Source: Bicyclus anynana
Taxonomy: Eukaryota; Arthropoda; Insecta; Lepidoptera; Nymphalidae
Assembly: GCF_947172395.1 (NCBI RefSeq)
Contig: NC_069105.1
Location: 12,049,971-12,113,970, forward strand
Direction of reading: 5' to 3'
Length of the DNA stretch: 64,000 nt
Shown piece after piece: positions 10,301-19,300 of this stretch (its first letter is position 1; each line of letters starts with the position of its first letter). The translations under genes were made by a program, and so were the position numbers. The notes under the pieces were generated by a model that had not been told where the DNA came from, did no database searches, and was given only the letters and a program-made list of their open reading frames with translations.

Positions 10301-13300
10301 AGTTATTAGGATAAGTTAGCTTAAGTTCCTTATTGTATTCTTTCTTAAGACTAATAAAAGGTCAAAAATCAAAATCAAAATTCATTCATTTGAAAAAGGG
10401 TTGGTATCCGAAAACACTTTTGAAACGTTTGAAGAACCAGAAATAAACTCAACAGTTGCTCTTTTAAAAAAAAAACACAGTATTATAATAAACAATAAAT
10501 GGTTAAATCAATAGCTAACGTATGATTAATTCTGTATTTACAGGTCCTGGAATATTTCCACACACGCACACGGAATGTTTGCAAACGGCGAGGAATCTGT
10601 TTAATAGAGCCAGAAAATTGGCAATGAAATGTTCAACAGCGGAACCCGAAGTCGGTTTCAATCCAAAAATAGATTATTTAAGATGGTTTATGTTGCCAAA
10701 GGAAGCACACGATCTACTGTTGGGCAAATCTGCTAATGTCAAACATATTGTACCGTTTGATCCCTCCGGTTATACAGGGGCAAGAAAGAGCTTAAACAAT
10801 GTATCTAGTAGATCTTCCAACACCTCATCACCCATTTTAGGTTCCTCAGCAAGACATTTAAGTCTATCAGCTATTGATGATTGTCACTTGTTTAGATTGA
10901 ATCAAAAAAAAAAGTTCTACTCGAGAGAATGTAGTTTGAAAGAAATGTCGAAAGAGGAGGCCACTAAACTTACGCCTCACCCTGTGCAATTTGCAGTTGG
11001 TGAATCAGTATCCCCTTTGCGTATAGTTCCCCAAAATACAAAACCACTCATGAGATTAAGGTGCTACTCTTTAGGATCAGATATACCACAGGTGCCGTTA
11101 AGTGCTCAAGCGAAAATGAATCTTGGACTCAAGGAAGCGAGTCCAAATAACACAGAAAAAGTGAGCAGCTTTTGTCATTGTGGCAGTCAAACTGATTTGC
11201 CTTCCCTGGATGACGTTATAATATCAACCAATAAAAAAGGTTCATATAGTACGCAAAGCAGTACCTCAATATCGGATTGCAGCCAAATAGGTCGCTCATC
11301 ACCCACTCCTTCAATCACATCTCACACTTCTGAAGACATTCAAGCGTATGTTAAAGAGATGACAAAAGAAATAGCAACGGAGATCAAATCGGAAATCCGG
11401 GAAGTGATCTCCAAAGTAGACGACATTTTAGAAAATTCCGATTCCCTCGAACAGTCTAATTTAAGTATGACGTCACAGTCTAGTCAGAGTGATAGGAATT
11501 CTGTGTCAGTTATAGATGTAGCAGAGTATTTAATGGGGGTGTCCAAAGAAATGGCTTCGGAGGTGAAACACGAAATCCGAGAGATGGTTAACAGAGTTGA
11601 TGAAATGATTTCTCCAGAACTCACTGGGGCGGGTTCGAGAAGAAGTTCTCCTCCTCAGCCTGTAAGAAAAAGAATAGGGTCTGGTCCTGAATTAGGTTTG
11701 GATTTGAATAGAGTGAATTCTTCGCAGCAGTTAAAGAAATGCTCGACTAGTCCAGTACTCCAAACACAGTATGACGAGGAAGAAAGGGTATGCAAGAGAT
11801 CTCCGACCACACAATCACCTAAATCAACACAATGTACACCTTTACACGAAGCATCAGGACCTAATAGCATATCATTTAACTCCAGCGAAACATCCACACC
11901 AGATACCATAATTCAAGTAGTAACTACTAACCAAAATTCCCCTGTCCTTCCCAAATCTTTAAGCTCAAATAAATTGTCAGATGACGAAGTTAGTTGTACA
12001 GATGTAATTTGTAGACACTGTTGTATTAAGAAGACTTGGTGCCAAAATACTTCGGTCAGTTCTCAAGACAGCGGGATCAATATGAACTTCACTGACAACG
12101 ACTCGTATCTAGATTATGGTGAGAACTTTTTACACAGATAATAATTATGTTAATAAGACGATACTAGTCATTACGACGTGATTGTAAACGTAACATGAAA
12201 TTCTAAAATCTTGTTCAAAGCTCTTTGATTTGCAATAAGTAGAGTTTTCTTGCATAAGATTCTGAACCCAATTAGAATTAGAAGAGCATGTAGGACATTT
12301 GTGGCACTACTTTTACCACCTATCGGTATCGTGGTATTCATTTTTAAAGACCATGGTTATTGTTAAAGTTATTGGCACATGAAGTGTAATGCCCAATGCC
12401 TTACGTTAACAAATGGTCTTTAGAACATTTTCGCTTGCTCTTGTGGGTAAAAGTCAGTTACATGAGTAGGTGATGTTTTTTCGCCTAAGATTGGATCGAT
12501 CAGGATGAATACCTCTTATTTTCTTTAAACATACCTAGATGACATTCCGTTTCATCCGATACAGTTACCTTTTTTTATTTTTTTCTCGCTGGGAAATGCT
12601 TTTACGAAGGTGTCGCGTAAGAGACTCCTCCGCGGCACTCTCAGAAGACTATGTGGGACTCGCCGGGACCAGGACCAGTATACCCAGCCACCAGTATACC
12701 CACTAAAGCCCAGCGCGACCCTCCGCATCTTAAATAAAGCAACAACGGATCGAATGGGACAATCCACAATCCACATTGCTGCTTCAGACGTATCCGATAC
12801 AGTTGCCTACCTCATCAACCGTATGAGAATTTTATTGATTCGCATACGGTTTATGAGATCTTGATAGTGCTGGTCAACCCAAAATGTAACTGGACTTTAT
12901 AATAACCACTAAAATAATTATTTGTTTGAATTCCATTGAACGGTTACAGTAAAATGGCGAACTTCTTCAGATCCGACGACCAACAAAGTGCGCAAGCTAC
13001 AGGGCAGACTGCGCATGTGCCATAGACACGAGAAGAGTGAAGTGCCCGACATCATCGAAGGTGTACCGGTCTGTAACGCTGACCAGACGCGGTCGTACAA
13101 GACGTTCAGTGAAACGGATCCTGGACGAGTCGTCTTCCAAATACCGGATGATGAGAGACAAAACCGGTAAGTATGATTATACATGGTGTCCCGAAATTAA
13201 TGGATAATACGCAAATGGTAGATACACCACCTATTTATCTAAAACTAATTTGAATAGTTTTCCAACAATCACTAAGGTGACAAAGTTATATTTTTTTTAA

Positions 13301-16300
13301 ATGCATTGCTAATTTAATCCGCAATGTATAACAAAAATCAGATCTTTAAAATCTTCATTACAACAGCTACAGCATTGAAAAAACTGATTCAAGAAAGAAA
13401 AAAATTAAAAATCCGGTAAAAAAATATAACTTGGTCATCCTAGGGATTTTTGACATTTTAAGAAATGAATATCACCTGTCTCAAACAGTGAAGGTAAAAC
13501 ATCGTGACGAAACCTGCATAGGTACCTGAGAATTTCCTTAATTCTCTAAGTGCGAAGTCTGCCAGTCCGCATTTTGCGAGCGTGGTGGACTATTAGCTTA
13601 ACCCCTCTCATTGTGAGGGATTTATGCTCAACGGTAAGCCAAATATGGTTTGATGATGATGATTAATGTTAACTCCAGCAACACCACGTCTGCAACGGAC
13701 TCCAAGAGGTCCAGCAGATCGTCCAACGCGTCGTCCAGCTGTTCTGACCGCAGTTCCAGGTCCAGCGGCTACGGTACTGATGGACAAAGGACTTCTAATG
13801 ATGAACAGTTCTACGACCGGAGGTTAGTCTGAGCGTTGTTATTTTTTGTTACAAATGAACTTATTCTAACTAACTATACCCAACACCAGGAAAATCCCGT
13901 TTCTGTTCAAATATTGGGTTAAAAGTAAACTATATTTTATATATAGTGGATGTCATTAACGATATGTGATGATGGATGTGTGTAACGCTCATGTTTCGCT
14001 CTACCCAGTAATAGTTGAGAACGCTGCACTCAAAATTGTTGACCAGGTCCAGTTAGGTAGGTACCCTTTTCGAGAAAGAGGTGAACCGCTGAATCCTACT
14101 AGGGTGGGCAGCATGCGGGAAAACTCCGCGATATATTTTCGTCTCTGAAGACAAAAGTCTCCGAACAGTGCGTGTTGCCAGTGATGACCTAAGGTTCCGA
14201 GACTTGATCGCTAACTATCATCATCATCATATCAGCCGATGGACATCCACTGCAGGAGATAGGCCTTTTGTAGGGACTTCCAAACATCACGATACTGAGC
14301 CACTTGCATCCAGCGAATCCCTGCGACTCGCTTGATGTCGTCAGTCCACCTGGTGGGAGGTCGGCCAACATTGCGCTTACTAGTGCGGGGTCGCCATTCC
14401 AGCACTTTGGGACGTCCATCGGCTCTTCGAACTATGTGCCCCGCCCATTGCCATTTCAGCTTCGCGACTCGTTGAGCTTTGTCGGTGACTTTGGTTTTTC
14501 TCCGGATCTACTCATTTCCTACCTATTCACAGTGAGTCGGAATGCCGCTTCAAGGCGGACTGCTGTTGGGAGGAGGAGCCGGACGACAGCAGCGCTTGCA
14601 GCGACACCTCACTCACCGACTTCACTTTCGACGACGAGGGCAAGTGGCACTGCCCGCCGAAGGACGTTTGGAAAGCTACTGTTGAGGTAAACAAACCTCG
14701 GTGGCCTATTTGAAGGCTGGGGTCATTGCCCCGGGCGCCATAGCGCTACGTCGGCGGTTTAATTCCTCTTTGGACTGCTCTTTCAGCTTCCGTTTTCCCC
14801 ATCACCTACAATATGGGTATCTTCAAGTCAAGAGTGAATAGACATCTTCTAGGCAAGCGCGTTCCACCATAGGCTTCATCATCGCTTATCATCAGGCATG
14901 ATTGCTGCTAAGCGCTTGATTATACAAAAAAAAGACATACGCACGAATTTAAGAAGTAAACGTAAACTTTTAGCGTTTTCTATTCTGTTGGCATACGAAA
15001 GTGGGAGGAAAGGCCACGATTTGTTGCTAAAATGAAAAATTGAAGCTGGCTCTTCAATGCCTACCGTAATTTTGGGCTCGCTCGCTTGATCATTTTATCT
15101 GCACTTCGGAAGAAGAACAAATGGCTTATAAAGAAAAAAAAAAAAAAATATGTAATAATCAAACAAAGAGAGGGGGCGGGGAGGGGGGGGGGTTGGCGTT
15201 AAGGATTTTTCCAATTAGCCTATATTGAGAGGTAATAATGTTTGTCAGCTCATACTCCTACCATAGGTAAGCCCCATACCATACTATACCATAGATAGTA
15301 GACAACTATGCAGTATAAGCTGTGGTGGCTTTGGAAGAGCTTCAAGCAAGGATCAAACGTAATTTTATGATATTGTTTGTATTTTCCCTGAAATAATAAT
15401 ATGAGAAATTGTTTCCCCAGAAGGTAGTCACGAAGCTTCGTGTCAACAATTTTGAAAACTACTAATAGTTTTTAGAGAATTTCGGGAAGAATTGCATATT
15501 AATTTTGTAATTATTTTAACCAATTTCAGACTATTCAAGAATACAACATGGTCAGACCGGGGGACAAAGTCTTGATCTGCGTGTCCGGGAGTCGGGACTC
15601 GATAGCGTTGCTCCACACCATGCATCAGTACCAGTTCTACGCCAGGTCCAAGGGAATACACTTTAGCATAGGTAAGAGTAGGGTGTTTTACTACATTTAA
15701 ATATCTTGAATTTTATGAGACTTTTGAGCATTTTAGAGCTCGGCAGCGCCGCACAGATATCCGAAATTAATTATCCCACTAGGTGGACTGAAGACATCAA
15801 GCGGGTTGCTGGCAGCCGCTGGATGCTGGCGGCTCGAGACTGTTGTGCTTGGAGGTCCATGCAAGAGGCCTATATCCAGCAGTCTACGACCATCGACTAA
15901 TAAAGGAGATAATGATGAAAACACAATTGACCACTACCCTGTTCACGAACAAAGAACCTAAGCACCAAGAATCTTTAAAATTGATATCCAAGCATGCATT
16001 AAAGGAATTCAAAGTTCCCGGGCATAATACGGGGATAAAATATATCCTATTTTCATCAGGGATAATATGGGGTTGTAATGATGAAGGAGCTTTTTAAATC
16101 AGTCCAGCAGTTTCAAGGTCATTGCAAACAAACAAACAAACAATCAAAATCTTTTTTCTTTATAATATTAGTATAGACTGTCAGTCTATTGATAGTTTTT
16201 AGTCTGGTTGTCTTAATAACTCATTTATTTGCAGGCGCACTCTTTATACACGAGCCTCAGACAGATGTGGACCCTCTACATGTGATGGCGTATTGCAGAA

Positions 16301-19300
16301 CTCTGGGAGTCAAGTTTATTTACCAGGACAAATTGAACCACGATGAGATTGAGAGTAAGTATACTGGTACTTCCTGTTATTTTAAAAATATAAGTTCCCT
16401 CGATAATGCGGGTATCAAATAAAAGGCAGTTGCTGTAAACCAGAGCCGGTTTCTAAACATTAACCTAAAGATCAAATTGAAAACATATAAGCTGATGGTT
16501 TTTTACTTTTAAATGTCACCTGCTTTTTCTCTGCAATAGGATAAAAGAGACATCGATATTATCCCTATTGGGTTATTGCTCTTCTCGAGATATGTCGTGC
16601 AACTCTTCTTTGCACCTTGAAAGGTGCTGGAATGTCAACTCCGCACTCCAAATGGACTGACGACATCAAGCGAGTCGCGGAAATTCGTTGGATGCAGGTG
16701 GCTCAGTATCGTTATGTTTGGAAGTACCTACAAAAAGCCTACGTCCTGCAGTGAAAGTCCATCGGCTGATATGATGATGATGATGACTCATCTCATCATC
16801 ATCATGGTTTTAACAATTATTTTTAGTTTGGTTTTTGGTTTTAGTTTAGTTTTATGTCGCTATGTGACTACGCAGTTCCGTGGTGTCATTTGGTTCAAGG
16901 TTGCCAGCTGTAAATCAGCGCTGTATGTCCAATATTTCCTTGGTACATGCAGCACAATGCTGAGCTGGATCCTTTTTCAAGGTTGTGCCAAATATGACAT
17001 AGTGGTGTTCTGATGCTTAGACTAAGCGGTTTGAGTATTAGGCACTACAATTATTGTATTAAGTGACACAATTTTTTAAATAAATGTCTTTTCTTTCTTC
17101 TTTCTTTCTTTCTTTTACCTTAGACCAGCTCGTCTCATCTCAGTTATGTTCTTTTTAGGACAAAATAGCGGACCTAAAAGCCCAGAACTCCACCGCTGGT
17201 CCTCACACGCGGTCCGACGGCGCATGTACAACGCAGCAGCTGCACATGGATACGGGGTTGCCGCTATAGCTCAAAACTTGGACCATGCTGCTAAAGCGTT
17301 CCTTGCTAGTGCACTGTATGGTGGCGCTTTGAGGAGCATTAAAGCGCACTATCGAGTCAGGTGAGATTAAACCTCCAAGGGTCAAGGAGGTAATTGCGTA
17401 ACTTGACAGCAAATTCATTCCATTACTTGTCTTAGTGACAGTTTTTTTACTACTTTCCGTTTGACAACTCTGAGCCAACGCTCAGAGTTGTCAAACGGAT
17501 CCGAAGAAGTTACACAATTACCTACTTTATCAGTGAAAGATCCAAGTTAGCATACAGCTTTAACGTTAATTTGATATCGCAAAACTTGGACCATGTAACC
17601 AAACCGAGTGCATTAACGAGTAAAATGAGATTCCAACACTGGTGGTGCTTTGAGGAGCATTCTCCTATTTTATATATTATTAAAAGCTATGACATTGCTG
17701 TGATAGCTCAAAACATAGACCACATACACTGCCAAGGCGTTCGCTGTACGAATTGGGCAGTAGATCACAGATTAGTAAAGGTCAATGTCGATGTTGCTCT
17801 AAAAGTTATATTTGTGTCGGTCGGGACAAAAGGAATCCTAAGTTTTCTTTACACTGTGTTTTTAAATCTGATTTTTGAAGTAATCAAATGTTACCTTTCC
17901 AGAGAACACAACATCCGTATCATTCGGCCATTCATATACGTCCGAGCGCGTTCCCTAGAAGCGTTCGGATGGTCGCGCGCGCTACCGCATTTTGGGCACC
18001 ACGCGCCCGAGTCACCGCCCACTGATACTGATGAAAGGTAAGGGGGTTTCGATGAAAGCTAGAGGGCTTTTGATGAAAGATAAGAAAGCTCCCATGAAAG
18101 ATAAGGAAGCTTCGATAAAAGATAAGGAAGCTCGAGGAAAGGTAAGAGAGCTATGATGCGATAAATTAGAAAGGCTATACAATATATGCAAAGAAGATCT
18201 ATGAGTTGCAGCAAGATGTATAATAAGGAGGGTTTTGTCTTAACATTTCTCTCACATAGGTACTTAACGACTTCCCGCTGAATTGCCTATGTCTGCGATA
18301 TCATCTGATGTTAAATGACAATGAAGTTTGAATTGTAGCTGATTTAACATATATCATCATCATCGACATTATCAAACCTTTGGCTCACTGTGAGCTCGAA
18401 ACTCCTCTCAGAATGAGAGGGATTAGGCCAATAGTCCGCCACGCTGGCCTAATGCGGATTGGCAGCCTTCACACACGCAGAGAATTAAGAAAATTCTCTG
18501 GTATACAGGTTCCTTCACCGTTTGAGACACGTGATATTTAATTTCTTAAAATGACACACCCTCTGGAATCGGAGGCGGAGGTCATATCCACTTGGCAATC
18601 AGGGCTCTCAAAAGATATATTGCACACGTTTTTATAATTTACTGCCACATGAAATCACGTGCATGTCTCTCGATAAGTTCAAAGTTTTTATTAAACGCGA
18701 GCAACAAAAAAAATATAGTGGTAAGGATTATTTAGACGATAAAAATGCTTGGCATTGAATTGCACTATATGATTGTGTGCTTAGTTCTAGATAAATTTGT
18801 AAAATAATGACAAACAAAACATAAACCTGAGTTTGTTGTGGACTCTTCTCGGACCAAGGCACTTTTGGGACCCTCGTTACTTTAATTTTAAGTTTTCGAC
18901 CAATAGGCTACTTGCCTCTTTTGTAAACAGTGTTTAAACTGAATTATGGAAGTATTATAAGCTATATTTTATTTTGTACCGTCAATAATAACCAGTAAAA
19001 AATTTTATATAAATGAAAAAATATCTACGAAAATTTTTTGCCGCCGAAACACAATACATTAGCAAGTGACGTCATTCATAGAGATTACAGCATAATTGGC
19101 GTTTGCAGGGATGTGATATATCACGTCACCGCAAGCGCCAATCAAAAACCGATGCCTTGTAGCGAATGACGTCACAGTTTATGATTGATTACGAGATTAT
19201 TTTCACAAATAAAAATATGATTAGAGTTTCTAAGCATCTAAACTGCTTATATGCAAAAAATCTTCTTAGTTTTGTACAGCAGGCGAGTAGCCTATTACAA

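Noticed and set aside
17571..18041. 156-codon plus-strand frame read as one exon
   Set aside because: Only its last 45 codons (17903-18037) are exon 10; the start is intron with fossil copies of exon 9.
18030..18156. CRISPR-like array
   Set aside because: Units are contiguous without spacers and the genome is eukaryotic; it is a minisatellite.
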